DNA of 64,000 nucleotides from Plantibacter sp. PA-3-X8. GTDB lineage: Bacteria > Actinomycetota > Actinomycetes > Actinomycetales > Microbacteriaceae. Positions 31,785 to 41,138 of the stretch are shown here, piece by piece. The stretch spans positions 2,914,001-2,978,000 of the forward strand of contig NZ_CP033107.1 in the NCBI RefSeq assembly GCF_003856975.1, read 5' to 3'. Numbering within the stretch: the stretch's first letter is position 1; every line of letters begins with the position of its first letter. Both the position numbers and the translations under genes were made by a program. Below the pieces are notes generated by a model that searched no databases, was not told where the DNA came from, and worked only from the letters and a program-made list of their open reading frames with translations.

Positions 31785-33743
31785 GTGGTCGGCGCGAGGG
31801 TCGCCAGGGTGGTACTCGACTCCCCGTTGCCACAGCTCGACCACCTGTTCGACTACGCCATTCCCGACGACCTGGCCGATGACGCCGTGCTCGGCGCGCG
31901 CGTCTCGGTGCCGTTGCGCTCGGCCGGACGGTCTGCGAACGGGTTGATCGTCGACCTCGCCGACTCGAGCGAGTTCGGCGGGGCGCTCAGCCCGCTGAGC
32001 TCGGTCGTGTCGTCGGTACCGGTCCTGACCCCGACCCTGTGGACGCTCGCACGCCGTATCGCGGATCGCAGCGCCGGGAGCGCGATGGACGTCCTGCGTC
32101 TCGCCATTCCGCCGCGACAGGTCCGGGTGGAGAAGACCTGGACCGCCGCGACCCCGCCGGAGCCTCCGTCGGTCGAGCGGCGCACCGTCCCGGGGTTCGC
32201 CTCCGGCACCCTCGACCGCCTCGCGCCGGGGGAGCGGTACGCGATCAGCGCGATCCCCACCCTGACCGCGACGAGCGCGGGCGTCTGGCTCCCGGACTGG
32301 TCCTTCACGCTGGCGGCTCTCGCCGTGAACCAGCTGGCCGAGGGCAGAAGCGCGATCCTGTGCGTCCCCGACTACCGGGACGTCGAACACCTCCTTGCGG
32401 CGTTCGACGACCTCGGTGTCGGTGCCGCGGTCGCGAGGGCCGACGCCAAGCAGACCCCCGCTGCTCGCTACCGCTCCTACCTGGACGGACTGCATCCGGT
32501 GCCGCGGATCGTCGTCGGCAACCGGTCGGCCGTCTATGCACCGGCGCACGACCTCGGACTCATCGCCCTCTGGGACGACGGCGACCCCCTCCATCAGGAG
32601 CAGCTCGCCCCCTATGTGCACGCCCGCGACGTCGCGTTGACCCGGCAGGAGATGAGCGGATCCGCCCTCGTCTTCGCCGCGCACTCGCGCAGTACCGAGA
32701 CGCAGCGACTCGTCGAACTCGGCTGGCTGCACGAGGTCGCACCGACCCCGCCGATACGACCGAGAGTCGTCGTGTCCCGGGCCAGCGGCGACGACGCCAT
32801 GACGAGCCAGGCGAGGATCCCGTCGAGCGCGTGGCGCGCGGTCGACGAGGCATTGCATCACGGGCCCGTGCTGGTCCAGGTCGCGCGGCCGGGGTACGCG
32901 CCGCACCTCGCCTGTCGACGGTGCGGGACGAGGGCCCACTGCTCGGTGTGCCACGGTCCACTCCAACTCGCCACAGCCCGTTCGCAGCCCTCCTGCCGGT
33001 GGTGCGGTCACCTCGCGGCTGGGTGGTCGTGCGAGACCTGTCACGACACCGCGTTCCGCGTCACGGCCGCCGGCACCGGCCGGACCGCCGAGGAACTGGG
33101 CCGGGCGTTCCCCCGGTACCGGGTCGTGGTGTCGGACGGAGACGCCCCCAAGTTCGAGGTCGGCCCGGAGCCGGCGCTGGTGATCGCGACCCGAGGCGCG
33201 GAGCCCGTCGCCGCGGGCGGCTATGCCGCCGTCCTCCTGGTCGACGCCGACCGCATGCTGGCGCGGGAGTCGCTCCGCGTCGCCGAGGACTGCCTGCGGT
33301 GGTGGTCGAACGCCGCAGCTCTGGCCGCTCCACGCGCGCCGGTGCTCCTGATCGGCGTCGAGGCCCCCGTGGCGAACGCCTTCGCTCTCTGGCAGCAACC
33401 GCGGTTCGCGAGTGAGGAACTCGCCGAGCGCAGAGAGCTCGGGTTCCCTCCCGCGGTCCGGAGCGCGACCCTCACCGGCACCCGCGACGCCGTCGACGCC
33501 GCTCTCGCCGCACTGCCCGCCGAGTACCGGAGCCGCGTGCTCGGCCCGACCGTCGACGAAGCGGGGGACAGCGTCGCGATCCTGCGGGTCGACTACGGCC
33601 ACGCCAGGGCGGTCGCCGAGCAGTTGCGGGCGACCGTCGTCGCGCAGGCGGCGAAGCGTCGACGGCCGACCCCCGGCAGGCGGGCGCCGAAAGCCCCGCC
33701 TACACTCAGAGTACGATTCGACGATCCGGAGATGCTGTCATGA
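31785..33743 (+). CDS. priA: PriA-like primosomal protein N', helicase motifs lost
   Basis: Counterpart of the replication-restart protein PriA. The protein of about 652 residues keeps the N-terminal DNA-binding domain (LDSPLPQLDHLFDYAIPDD) and the zinc-binding cysteines (CRRCGTRAHCSVCHG, then CRWCGHLAAGWSCETCH). However, the Walker A position reads AEGRSAILCVPDY and the usual DEEH box reads DDGD. Actinobacterial PriA proteins are known to lack working helicase motifs, so this is typical for the group. The start is uncertain: GTG 31785 is chosen because it abuts metK; GTG 31809 has a better-spaced GAGGG. The metK-priA-fmt order is conserved. Confidence 0.88.
   Translation: MVGARVARVVLDSPLPQLDHLFDYAIPDDLADDAVLGARVSVPLRSAGRSANGLIVDLADSSEFGGALSPLSSVVSSVPVLTPTLWTLARRIADRSAGSAMDVLRLAIPPRQVRVEKTWTAATPPEPPSVERRTVPGFASGTLDRLAPGERYAISAIPTLTATSAGVWLPDWSFTLAALAVNQLAEGRSAILCVPDYRDVEHLLAAFDDLGVGAAVARADAKQTPAARYRSYLDGLHPVPRIVVGNRSAVYAPAHDLGLIALWDDGDPLHQEQLAPYVHARDVALTRQEMSGSALVFAAHSRSTETQRLVELGWLHEVAPTPPIRPRVVVSRASGDDAMTSQARIPSSAWRAVDEALHHGPVLVQVARPGYAPHLACRRCGTRAHCSVCHGPLQLATARSQPSCRWCGHLAAGWSCETCHDTAFRVTAAGTGRTAEELGRAFPRYRVVVSDGDAPKFEVGPEPALVIATRGAEPVAAGGYAAVLLVDADRMLARESLRVAEDCLRWWSNAAALAAPRAPVLLIGVEAPVANAFALWQQPRFASEELAERRELGFPPAVRSATLTGTRDAVDAALAALPAEYRSRVLGPTVDEAGDSVAILRVDYGHARAVAEQLRATVVAQAAKRRRPTPGRRAPKAPPTLRVRFDDPEMLS
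33701..33706 (+). promoter_or_regulatory. Candidate -10 element of fmt
   Basis: TACACT lies inside the 3' end of priA, 65 bp before the fmt ATG. It matches the -10 form seen before efp, lgt and the HGxxPAAW gene. Confidence 0.4.
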
Positions 33744-33771
33744 TCCACCCCGTCCACGAAGTCCGAACCGC

Positions 33772-34701
33772 ATGAGGCTGGTCTTCGCCGGCACCCCCGC
33801 CGTCGCCGTCCCGACGCTCGACGCCCTCGTCTCGGCCGGGCACGAGATCGCGGCCGTCGTGACTCGACCCGACGCCCCGCTCGGCCGCAAGCGGGTCCTG
33901 ACCCCGTCGCCGGTGGCAGCGGCCGCCGAACGGCTCGGGCTCCCGGTCATCCGCGCTGCACGTCTCGACGACGACGCGACCGCGCGGATCGTCGCGCTCC
34001 GTGCGGAACTCGGCGTGATCGTCGCGTACGGCGGACTCGTCCGCGAACCCCTCCTGTCCGCGCCGGCACACGGTTGGATCAATCTGCACTTCTCATTGCT
34101 GCCGGCCTGGCGCGGCGCGGCTCCCGTCCAGCGGTCCGTGATGGCCGGAGACGCAGTCACCGGTGCATCGGTCTTCCAGCTCGTGCCGGCTCTCGACGCC
34201 GGAGACGTCTTCGCGACGGTGGAGACGCCGATCGGCGAGGGCGAGACCTCGGGGGAGCTCCTCGACCGCCTCGCCGAGCTCGGCGCACCGCTCACCGCGG
34301 AGGTCGTCGCCGCCATCGCCGCCGGCACCGCGGTCGCGGCCCCGCAGCAGGGCGAGGTGTCGCTCGCGCCGAAGCTCGACGGCCAGGACGGTCGGATCGT
34401 CTGGGACCGCCCCGTCGCCGACGTGTGGTCGCAGATCCGCGGGGTGACCCCCGAACCGGGCGCGTTCACCCTCCTCGACGAGTCACGGCTGAAGGTGCAC
34501 CGCGCCGTCCCCGCGACGACCATGCCGACGGACCCACCAGCGCCCGGGACGATCGCGTCCGTCGACGGCCTCGTCCTGGTCGGCACGGCGGACACACCGT
34601 TGCAACTGCTGCAGGTGCAGCCGGCCGGGCGCACGGCGATGCCCGCCGCCGACTGGTGGCGCGGCGCATCCGCTGGAACCGATCGGCTGGTCACCGCGTG
34701 A
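33772..34701 (+). CDS. fmt: Methionyl-tRNA formyltransferase
   Basis: Formylates initiator Met-tRNA. The 309-residue protein has the formyltransferase fold with Asn104, His106 and the SLLP loop (108-111) in NLHFSLLPAWRGAAPVQ, and the catalytic Asp in LDAGD (about 145). A C-terminal OB-like domain follows. ATG 33772 is 28 bp after priA. It overlaps rsmB by 4 bp. Confidence 0.96.
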   Translation: MRLVFAGTPAVAVPTLDALVSAGHEIAAVVTRPDAPLGRKRVLTPSPVAAAAERLGLPVIRAARLDDDATARIVALRAELGVIVAYGGLVREPLLSAPAHGWINLHFSLLPAWRGAAPVQRSVMAGDAVTGASVFQLVPALDAGDVFATVETPIGEGETSGELLDRLAELGAPLTAEVVAAIAAGTAVAAPQQGEVSLAPKLDGQDGRIVWDRPVADVWSQIRGVTPEPGAFTLLDESRLKVHRAVPATTMPTDPPAPGTIASVDGLVLVGTADTPLQLLQVQPAGRTAMPAADWWRGASAGTDRLVTA

Positions 34702-36185
34702 GCGGCCAGCAGCCCGAGGGCCAGCGACGCCGCGACCGACGGCCCCGCAACGAGGAACCCCGACGCGGACGCCAGCGTCCCACGCGTCCGCGTGACTCGG
34801 CGACCGTGCAGCCGGCACGCCGAGTGGCCTTCGACGTCATCCACGCCGTCAGCACCTCGGACGCCTACGCGAACCTCCTCCTGCCGCACCGGCTGGCCGA
34901 GGCGAAGTTGAGTCCGGCGGACGCCGGCCTCGCGACCGAGCTGACGTACGGCACCCTTCGCCGACGCGGGTACTACGACCGCGTCATCGCGCACGCGGCG
35001 AAGCGTCCCGTGACCGAGATCGACGACGCGATCCTCGACGTCCTGCGGCTCGGTGCCCATCAGCTGCTCTCCATGCGCGTCGCAGGCCACGCCGCTGTGA
35101 ACGAGTCCGTCGAACTCGCCCGGTCCGCCGGTTCGCGGTCGGCGGCCGGCTTCACCAACGGTGTCCTCCGCACCATCTCGCGGACCGAACCCGCCGAGTG
35201 GGAGCGGATCCTGCTGGGTGAGGTCACGAACGACACCGATCGCCTGGCGGTGAGCACCGCCCACCCGTCGTGGGTCGTTCGGGCCATCAGGCAGGCGCTC
35301 GACCTGCAGGACCGCGGCGACGAACTCGAGGAGGCGCTGGCCGCGGACAACCTCGCCCCGCAGGTGAACCTCATCGCGCTCCCGGGGCTCGCCGACCGGC
35401 CTGAGGACGCCGAGCCGAACCGCTTCTCCCCATACGGCTTCCGCAACCCCGGCGGCGACCCGGTCCAGCTCGTCGGGACCGGCGGCGGCCGCCTCCGCGT
35501 CCAGGACGAGGGCTCGCAGCTCGCCGCGCCCGCGCTGACGCGGGCAGTACCGGTGCGGCCCGGCGAGCGATGGCTCGACCTGTGCGCGGGCCCGGGTGGC
35601 AAGGCGGCACTCCTGGCCGCCGAGGCTCTCGCCGGGGAGGCACGCCTCGATGCGAACGAACTGGTCCCTGCGAGGGCCCGTCTCGTGGAACGCGCCCTCG
35701 CGGGTGTCCCGCTCGAGGTGTCGGTCTCGACCGCCGACGGCACGAAGCTCGCTGCGGAGCATCCTGCGACCTACGACCGAATCCTCCTCGACGCCCCGTG
35801 CACCGGGCTCGGCGCGCTGCGACGACGACCGGAGGCGCGGTGGCGGAAGACCCCGAAGGACGTCTCCGAACTCACCCGACTGCAGGGCTCACTGCTCGAC
35901 GCCGCCATCACCGCGCTCGCTCCCGGCGGGATCGTGGCGTACGTGACCTGTTCGCCGCACGTCGGCGAGACGGCACTGATCGTGGAGAGCGCGCTGCGAG
36001 CCCACCCCGGGATGGAGCGACTCGACACCTCCGCGGTGCTCGACCAGGTCACGACCGAACCGCTCGACGCCGCGGCGCCCGGTGGCGCGGTCCAGCTCTG
36101 GCCGCACCGCCAGGGCACCGACGCCATGTACATCGCGCTGCTCCGCAAACCCGCGGAGTCGGCCGGACCCGCTGTCGATCGATAG
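34698..36185 (+). CDS. rsmB: 16S rRNA m5C methyltransferase RsmB-like
   Basis: SAM-dependent cytosine methyltransferase of the RsmB/Sun family. The 495-residue protein starts with a basic Arg-rich tail (about residues 1-40), has a NusB-like RNA-binding domain (ARRVAFDVIHAVS through NGVLRTI), then the methyltransferase domain. That domain has the SAM site LDLCAGPGGKAALLA and the two catalytic cysteines in DAPCTGLG and VTCSPH. GTG start overlaps fmt by 4 bp. The rpe -10 element overlaps its stop codon. Confidence 0.94.
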   Translation: MSGQQPEGQRRRDRRPRNEEPRRGRQRPTRPRDSATVQPARRVAFDVIHAVSTSDAYANLLLPHRLAEAKLSPADAGLATELTYGTLRRRGYYDRVIAHAAKRPVTEIDDAILDVLRLGAHQLLSMRVAGHAAVNESVELARSAGSRSAAGFTNGVLRTISRTEPAEWERILLGEVTNDTDRLAVSTAHPSWVVRAIRQALDLQDRGDELEEALAADNLAPQVNLIALPGLADRPEDAEPNRFSPYGFRNPGGDPVQLVGTGGGRLRVQDEGSQLAAPALTRAVPVRPGERWLDLCAGPGGKAALLAAEALAGEARLDANELVPARARLVERALAGVPLEVSVSTADGTKLAAEHPATYDRILLDAPCTGLGALRRRPEARWRKTPKDVSELTRLQGSLLDAAITALAPGGIVAYVTCSPHVGETALIVESALRAHPGMERLDTSAVLDQVTTEPLDAAAPGGAVQLWPHRQGTDAMYIALLRKPAESAGPAVDR

Positions 36186-36196
36186 GCTCGAGCACA
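36183..36196 (+). promoter_or_regulatory. -10 element giving a leaderless rpe mRNA
   Basis: TAGGCT at 36183-36188, which includes the rsmB stop TAG, ends eight bases before the rpe ATG at 36196. No ribosome site is visible. Confidence 0.55.
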
Positions 36197-36864
36197 TGTC
36201 CGCGCGCATCAACCCGAGCATCCTGTCCGCCGATTTCGTGAACCTCCAGGCCGACCTGGAGCGGATCGCGAGCGCCGACCTCGTCCACGTCGACGTCATG
36301 GACAACCATTTCGTCCCGAACCTCACCTTCGGTCCGCAGATGGTCGGTCGCATCCAGGACGTGTCTCCGGTCCCGCTCGACGTCCACCTCATGATCTCGA
36401 ACGTCGATCGATGGGCTCCCGGCTACGCCGAGCTCGGGGCGTTCTCGGTGACGTTCCACGCCGAGGCCACCGGCGACCCCGTCGCCCTCGCCAGACGCCT
36501 GCGTTCCATCGGGGCGCGTGCCGGGATCGCGGTGAAGCCCGGCACACCCATCGAGCCGTACCTGGAACTCCTGCCGGAGTTCGACCAAGTGCTCGTCATG
36601 ACGGTCGAACCGGGGTTCGGCGGACAGTCGTTCATGCCGGAGACCATGCCGAAGCTGCAGGCGCTGTCAGCCGAGGTCGCACGCACCGGTCTCGACGTCT
36701 GGCTCCAGGTCGACGGCGGGATCTCCGCGGACACGATCGGGATCGCGGCCGCCGCCGGTGCCGACACCTTCGTCGCGGGGTCGGCCGTCTACAGCGGTTC
36801 CGATCCGGCCTCGAACATCGCGCTGCTCCGGGCCGCCGCCGAGGCGTCGACGCACACCCACTGA
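36196..36864 (+). CDS. rpe: Ribulose-phosphate 3-epimerase
   Basis: Interconverts ribulose-5-phosphate and xylulose-5-phosphate in the pentose phosphate pathway. The 222-residue TIM barrel has [12 protein letters not shown], the metal-site [34 protein letters not shown] and VDGGI. All active-site His and Asp positions are present. Start ATG 36196 is fixed by the -10 element. Confidence 0.97.
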   Translation: MSARINPSILSADFVNLQADLERIASADLVHVDVMDNHFVPNLTFGPQMVGRIQDVSPVPLDVHLMISNVDRWAPGYAELGAFSVTFHAEATGDPVALARRLRSIGARAGIAVKPGTPIEPYLELLPEFDQVLVMTVEPGFGGQSFMPETMPKLQALSAEVARTGLDVWLQVDGGISADTIGIAAAAGADTFVAGSAVYSGSDPASNIALLRAAAEASTHTH

Positions 36865-36916
36865 CGCAGCGGGCCGGTCCAGCGCGTCTGCGGTGCGCGC
36901 CGCCGCCCGGAACCGG

Positions 36917-36930
36917 TACCCTGGAGCACG
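36917..36930 (+). promoter_or_regulatory. -10 element giving a leaderless hisE mRNA
   Basis: TACCCT at 36917-36922 ends eight bases before the hisE GTG (36930). A GGAG three bases from the GTG is too close to act as a ribosome site. Confidence 0.55.
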
Positions 36931-37193
36931 TGAAAACCTTCGACGAGCTGTTCGACGAGCTGCGCCTGAAGGCCGAGACCCGGCCGGAGGGTTCCGGCAC
37001 CGTCCGCGAACTGGACACGGGTGTGCACGGCATCGGGAAGAAGATCGTCGAGGAGGCCGCCGAGGTCTGGATGGCGGCCGAGTACCAGAGCGACACCGAG
37101 ACGGCCGAGGAGATCTCCCAGCTGCTCTACCACGTGCAGGTGATGATGGTGGCGAAGGGGCTCACCCCCGCCGACGTCTACCGACATCTGTAG
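36930..37193 (+). CDS. hisE: Phosphoribosyl-ATP pyrophosphohydrolase
   Basis: Second step of histidine synthesis. The 87-residue helical protein has the MazG-like metal motif [19 protein letters not shown] (E-E-A-E and D positions) and the ending [14 protein letters not shown]. Free-standing HisE, separate from HisI, is normal in actinobacteria. GTG start fixed by the -10 element. Confidence 0.95.
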   Translation: MKTFDELFDELRLKAETRPEGSGTVRELDTGVHGIGKKIVEEAAEVWMAAEYQSDTETAEEISQLLYHVQVMMVAKGLTPADVYRHL

Positions 37194-37269
37194 GAGCACG
37201 TCGCGGCGCATCCGCCGCGCCTCCTGATCACCCTGTCGAGACACCATCGCACAACACGAAAGCCACCCC

Positions 37270-38109
37270 ATGCTGAGAGTCGCCGTGCCCAACAAGGGCT
37301 CGCTGTCCGAGACCGCCGTCGAGATGCTGCAGGAGGCCGGCTACACGACCCGTCGCGACACCAAGGAGCTCCACGTCGTCGACGCACGGAACGACGTCGA
37401 GTTCTTCTACCTCCGTCCGCGCGACATCGCGACCTACGTCGGTTCCGGCGCCCTGGACATCGGCATCACGGGGCGCGATCTGCTCCTGGACTCGCACTCC
37501 GCCGCGACTGAACTCGCCGAGCTGGGCTTCGGCGGGTCGACGTTCCGCTTCGCCGGTCCGGCCGACGAGTTCTCCGAGCTCTCCGATCTCGCGGGGAAGA
37601 CGGTCGCCACCAGCTACCCCGGCCTCGTCGGCAACTTCCTCCGCGACGCCGGTGTGGATGCGACGCTCGTCCACCTCGACGGTGCGGTCGAGTCGGCGGT
37701 CCAGCTCGGGGTCGCGGACGCGGTGGCCGATGTCGTGTCCACCGGCACGACCCTCCGGAAGGCCGGACTGGGCATCTTCGGCCCGGTGATCCTCGACTCC
37801 ACCGCCGTGCTCATCGCGTCGCCGGAGACGAAGCCCACCACCGCGACGCTCATCCGCCGACTGCAGGGCGTCCTCGTCGCGCGGCAGTACGTGCTCGTCG
37901 ACTACGACCTCCCGGTCCGGCTGCTCGAGCAGGCGACCGCCGTCGCCGGTGGCATCGAGTCGCCGACGATCTCGCCGCTCCGCGACCCCGAGTGGGTGGC
38001 GGTCCGGGTCATGATCCCTCGCGGCGACGCGAACGACGTCATGGACCGCCTCTACGAGCTCGGCGCACGCGCCATCCTCGTCACGGCCATCCACGCCGCC
38101 CGACTCTGA
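37270..38109 (+). CDS. hisG: ATP phosphoribosyltransferase (long form)
   Basis: First, feedback-controlled step of histidine synthesis. The 279-residue protein is the long type with an N-terminal catalytic domain ([58 protein letters not shown]) and a C-terminal ACT-like regulatory domain that usually binds histidine. ATG 37270 has no strong ribosome site. The 76-bp gap from hisE holds no clear attenuator. Confidence 0.94.
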   Translation: MLRVAVPNKGSLSETAVEMLQEAGYTTRRDTKELHVVDARNDVEFFYLRPRDIATYVGSGALDIGITGRDLLLDSHSAATELAELGFGGSTFRFAGPADEFSELSDLAGKTVATSYPGLVGNFLRDAGVDATLVHLDGAVESAVQLGVADAVADVVSTGTTLRKAGLGIFGPVILDSTAVLIASPETKPTTATLIRRLQGVLVARQYVLVDYDLPVRLLEQATAVAGGIESPTISPLRDPEWVAVRVMIPRGDANDVMDRLYELGARAILVTAIHAARL

Positions 38110-38156
38110 ATCGCCCGTCCCTCACCACCCGTCCCAGTCGCTCTGCGGAGGCCTCC

Positions 38157-38921
38157 GTGTCACTCGCCACCCGAGTCATCCCCTGTCTCGACGTCGCCGA
38201 CGGGCGCGTCGTGAAGGGCGTCAACTTCCTCGACCTCCGCGACGCCGGCGACCCCGTCGAACTCGCGAAGCGCTACGCCGAGCAGGGCGCGGACGAACTG
38301 ACCTTCCTCGACGTCACGGCCACCGTCGCCGAACGCGACACCACCTACGACCTCGTCAGCCGGACCGCCGAGCAGGTCTTCATCCCGCTCACGGTCGGCG
38401 GCGGGGTCCGCTCGACCCAGGACGTCTCCCGGCTGCTGGCCAGCGGGGCGGACAAGGTCGGCGTGAACAGCGCCGCGATCGGCCGACCGGAGTTGCTGGG
38501 GGAGATCGCCGACCGCTTCGGCGCTCAGGTCCTCGTCCTCTCCCTGGACGTGAAGCGACACGCCGGCAGCGCATCCGGATGGATCGTCACGACACACGGC
38601 GGCCGACGTGAGACCGAACTCGACGCGCTCGCCTGGGCGACCGAGGCGATCGAACGCGGTGCGGGCGAGCTGTTGGTGAACTCGATCGACGCCGACGGCA
38701 CCAAGGCCGGGTTCGACACCGAGCTCATCAGCGCCATGCGCGAGATCAGCCGGGTTCCGGTCATCGCGTCCGGGGGAGCAGGCCGCCTCGCCGACTTCCC
38801 ACCCGCGATCGCCGCGGGTGCCGACGCCGTCCTCGCCGCGAGCGTCTTCCACAACGGCGAGTTGACGATCGGCCAGGTCAAACAGGAACTCGCCGACGCC
38901 GGTTGGACGGTGCGGGCATGA
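38157..38921 (+). CDS. hisF: Imidazole glycerol phosphate synthase, cyclase subunit
   Basis: Cyclase half of IGP synthase; makes IGP and AICAR using ammonia from HisH (not in window). The 254-residue TIM barrel has catalytic Asp12 in [16 protein letters not shown], the phosphate site GGGVRS, and [17 protein letters not shown] 38157 with GGAGG six bases upstream. Overlaps hisI by 4 bp. Confidence 0.96.
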   Translation: MSLATRVIPCLDVADGRVVKGVNFLDLRDAGDPVELAKRYAEQGADELTFLDVTATVAERDTTYDLVSRTAEQVFIPLTVGGGVRSTQDVSRLLASGADKVGVNSAAIGRPELLGEIADRFGAQVLVLSLDVKRHAGSASGWIVTTHGGRRETELDALAWATEAIERGAGELLVNSIDADGTKAGFDTELISAMREISRVPVIASGGAGRLADFPPAIAAGADAVLAASVFHNGELTIGQVKQELADAGWTVRA

Positions 38922-39307
38922 GCGCGGACATCACCATCCCGGTGGGCGCCGACCCGGAGACCGCGATCGGCCAGCTCACCTTCGACGCGCAGGGCCTGCT
39001 CCCCGCGATCGTGCAGCAGTGGGACTCCCGCGAGGTGCTCATGCTCGGGTGGATGGACGCCGAGGCCGTCCGCCGGACGATGACCGAGGGTCGGGTCACC
39101 TACTGGTCCCGGTCACGACAGGAGTACTGGCGCAAGGGCGACACCTCCGGCCACGTGCAGTTCGTCCGGGCGCTCGCCTACGACTGCGACGGGGATACCC
39201 TGTTGGTGGAGGTCGATCAGCACGGCGCCGCCTGCCACACGGGTACGCGCAGCTGTTTCGACGGCCGGAGCCTCGACGTCGTCGCAGCGCCATCGCCGAC
39301 ACCATGA
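38918..39307 (+). CDS. hisI: Phosphoribosyl-AMP cyclohydrolase
   Basis: Third step of histidine synthesis. The 129-residue protein has the family core [34 protein letters not shown] and the metal cysteines in DCDGD and CHTGTRSCF. Start ATG 38918 overlaps hisF. In many actinobacteria trpE follows; here the next gene is the Trp-associated membrane protein. Confidence 0.95.
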   Translation: MSADITIPVGADPETAIGQLTFDAQGLLPAIVQQWDSREVLMLGWMDAEAVRRTMTEGRVTYWSRSRQEYWRKGDTSGHVQFVRALAYDCDGDTLLVEVDQHGAACHTGTRSCFDGRSLDVVAAPSPTP

Positions 39308-39320
39308 ATCGAGTTGGAGC

Positions 39321-40013
39321 ATGACCGAGAGCACCGCAGCACCCCAGTCCGGGCCGGTGGAGCCGCCGAGGCCCGACGAACCGTCCGAGGCTGACGAGCT
39401 CGAGTCCAGGGCTCTCCGCAGTCGTCAGCGCCGCCTGAAGACCCTGCTCCTCGTCACCGCCGTCCTCGCCGACGCGCTCATCCTCGCAGCGTGGACCCAG
39501 ACCTGGCTCTCGATCAGCCTCGTGGGCGTCGGCCCGCACTCCGGCGCGCTCGACGTCGTCGGCTCCGTCGCCGCTCCCGCCCTGTCCGCACTCGCGCTCG
39601 CCGGTCTCGCCCTCGTCGCGGCGCTGGCCATCGCCGGGCCGGTGTTCCGCATCATCCTCGGCCTGCTGGAGGCCGTGATCGGCGCCTGCGTCATGATCTC
39701 GTCGATCGCGGTGCTCGCCTCGCCGGCGACCGCGGGCGCGGCGGCCGTGACCGAGGCCACGGGCGTCGCCGGAAGCCAGTCGACCATCGACCTCGTCGCG
39801 GCGACCACGCTCACCGCCTGGCCGGCGATCACCCTGGTGCTCGGCGTCGTGCTCGGACTCGCCGGGCTCGCGACCGTGCTCACCCACCGCCGGTGGCCCG
39901 GTCCGTCGAAGAAGTACCAGGCGGTCCGGTTCACGCAGGTCGAGACGGCCCCGAGCGCCGACCCGGTGGGCGCCTGGGACGACCTCAGCCGCGGCGACGA
40001 CCCGACGCGCTGA
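39321..40013 (+). CDS. Trp-biosynthesis-associated membrane protein
   Basis: The 230-residue protein belongs to the Trp_oprn_chp (TIGR02234) group of membrane proteins found only in actinobacterial trp clusters; the function is unknown. It has a charged N-terminus, a first helix (LLLVTAVLADALILAAW), an extracellular loop with TWLSIS, two central helices, and a last helix (AITLVLGVVLGLAGLATVL), ending in an acidic tail. ATG 39321 has GGAG close upstream. Confidence 0.85.
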   Translation: MTESTAAPQSGPVEPPRPDEPSEADELESRALRSRQRRLKTLLLVTAVLADALILAAWTQTWLSISLVGVGPHSGALDVVGSVAAPALSALALAGLALVAALAIAGPVFRIILGLLEAVIGACVMISSIAVLASPATAGAAAVTEATGVAGSQSTIDLVAATTLTAWPAITLVLGVVLGLAGLATVLTHRRWPGPSKKYQAVRFTQVETAPSADPVGAWDDLSRGDDPTR

Positions 40014-40093
40014 CCGCTCCGCCGAACCACGACGGCACCCCGGGCCACCTGGGAACTCGTGGCCCACGCACGGAACCGCGCACCGCTTGCCGG

Positions 40094-40099
40094 TACACT
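40094..40099 (+). promoter_or_regulatory. Candidate -10 element of the trp unit
   Basis: TACACT at 40094-40099 predicts a leader of about 23-28 nt before the HGxxPAAW gene. The leader has no run of Trp codons and no paired hairpins, so no attenuator is visible. Confidence 0.45.
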
Positions 40100-40128
40100 G
40101 GAACCCGCACTCGCACAGAAGGAGAACC

Positions 40129-40359
40129 ATGAGCACCGACCCCTCGGACCCCGGCCACGGACACTCGCCCGCCGCCTGGACGGCCGTGATCATCATGTTG
40201 GTCGCGTTCGCCGCCGGTACGGTCTTCTTCTGGCTCGACATGCCCGTCCTCGTCTGGGCCTCCGCCGGCGTCCTCCTCCTCGGGTGGATCACGGGCGGTG
40301 TCCTCGCCAAGGCGGGATACGGCGTCGGCGGGTCCAAGACCGTGGCGAAAGAGCACTGA
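40129..40359 (+). CDS. HGxxPAAW family small membrane protein
   Basis: The 76-residue protein has the family motif HGHSPAAWTAV near residue 10, followed by two membrane helices (VIIMLVAFAAGTVFFWL and VLVWASAGVLLLGWITG). This family is known only by its motif and its place beside trp genes in actinobacteria. AAGGAGAA lies five bases before the ATG. Confidence 0.88.
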   Translation: MSTDPSDPGHGHSPAAWTAVIIMLVAFAAGTVFFWLDMPVLVWASAGVLLLGWITGGVLAKAGYGVGGSKTVAKEH

Positions 40360-40361
40360 AC

Positions 40362-41138
40362 ATGCTCGCCGACCTCATGGCCGGCGCGAAGGAGGACGCT
40401 CTCGGGCGCCTCGCGGGCCGTCCGGCTGCAGTCGTCGAAGCCGCTGCTGTCGAGGCCCCTCCGGCCATCGACGCCCTTGCTGCGCTCGCCCCGGCCGACC
40501 AGGTCAAGATCATCGCCGAGGTCAAGCGGTCCAGTCCGTCCCGCGGCGCGTTGGCCGACATCCCCGACCCTGCGCTCCTCGCCTCGCTCTACGAGCAGGG
40601 TGGTGCCAGCGCGGTCAGCGTGCTGACCGAGGGTCGCAAGTTCGGTGGTTCGCTGCAAGACCTCGAGGCCGTCCGGGCCGCGATCCGCATCCCGGTCCTA
40701 CGCAAGGACTTCGTCTCCCTGCCGTACCAGGTGTTCGAAGCCCGGGCATCCGGCGCCGACCTGGTCCTCCTGATCGTCGCCGGACTCGACCAGGCCACGC
40801 TGTCGTCGCTGCACGAACTCGTCCTGCAGCTCGGCATGACCCCGCTGGTGGAGACCCACTCCGCCGAGGAGCTGGCCAGAGCGAGCGACATCGGTGCCCG
40901 GCTCATCGGCGTCAACGCGCGGAACCTCAGCACCTTCGAACTCGACCCACACCTCTTCGGATCGTTGACCGACCGTTTCCCCGCCGACGCCGTCAAGGTG
41001 GCCGAGTCAGCTGTGCTCCGCGCCGCCGACGTCGCCGCCTACCGACGTGACGGCGCCGACGTCGTCCTGGTCGGCGAGGCGCTCGTCACCGGCGACCCCG
41101 TCGCCACCCTCGAACAGTTCCTGGGAGCCACCGCATGA
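40362..41138 (+). CDS. trpC: Indole-3-glycerol phosphate synthase
   Basis: Closes CdRP to indole-3-glycerol phosphate. The 258-residue TIM barrel has [13 protein letters not shown], the catalytic [15 protein letters not shown] and AESAV. It starts two bases after the previous stop and overlaps trpB by 4 bp. Confidence 0.96.
   Translation: MLADLMAGAKEDALGRLAGRPAAVVEAAAVEAPPAIDALAALAPADQVKIIAEVKRSSPSRGALADIPDPALLASLYEQGGASAVSVLTEGRKFGGSLQDLEAVRAAIRIPVLRKDFVSLPYQVFEARASGADLVLLIVAGLDQATLSSLHELVLQLGMTPLVETHSAEELARASDIGARLIGVNARNLSTFELDPHLFGSLTDRFPADAVKVAESAVLRAADVAAYRRDGADVVLVGEALVTGDPVATLEQFLGATA

Noticed and set aside
31785-33743. priA as a pseudogene because helicase motifs are degenerate
   Set aside because: The frame is intact, the zinc cysteines are conserved, and actinobacterial PriA is known to lack helicase motifs.
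40100-40128. Trp leader-peptide attenuator
   Set aside because: The leader is under 30 nt and has no Trp codons or alternative hairpins.
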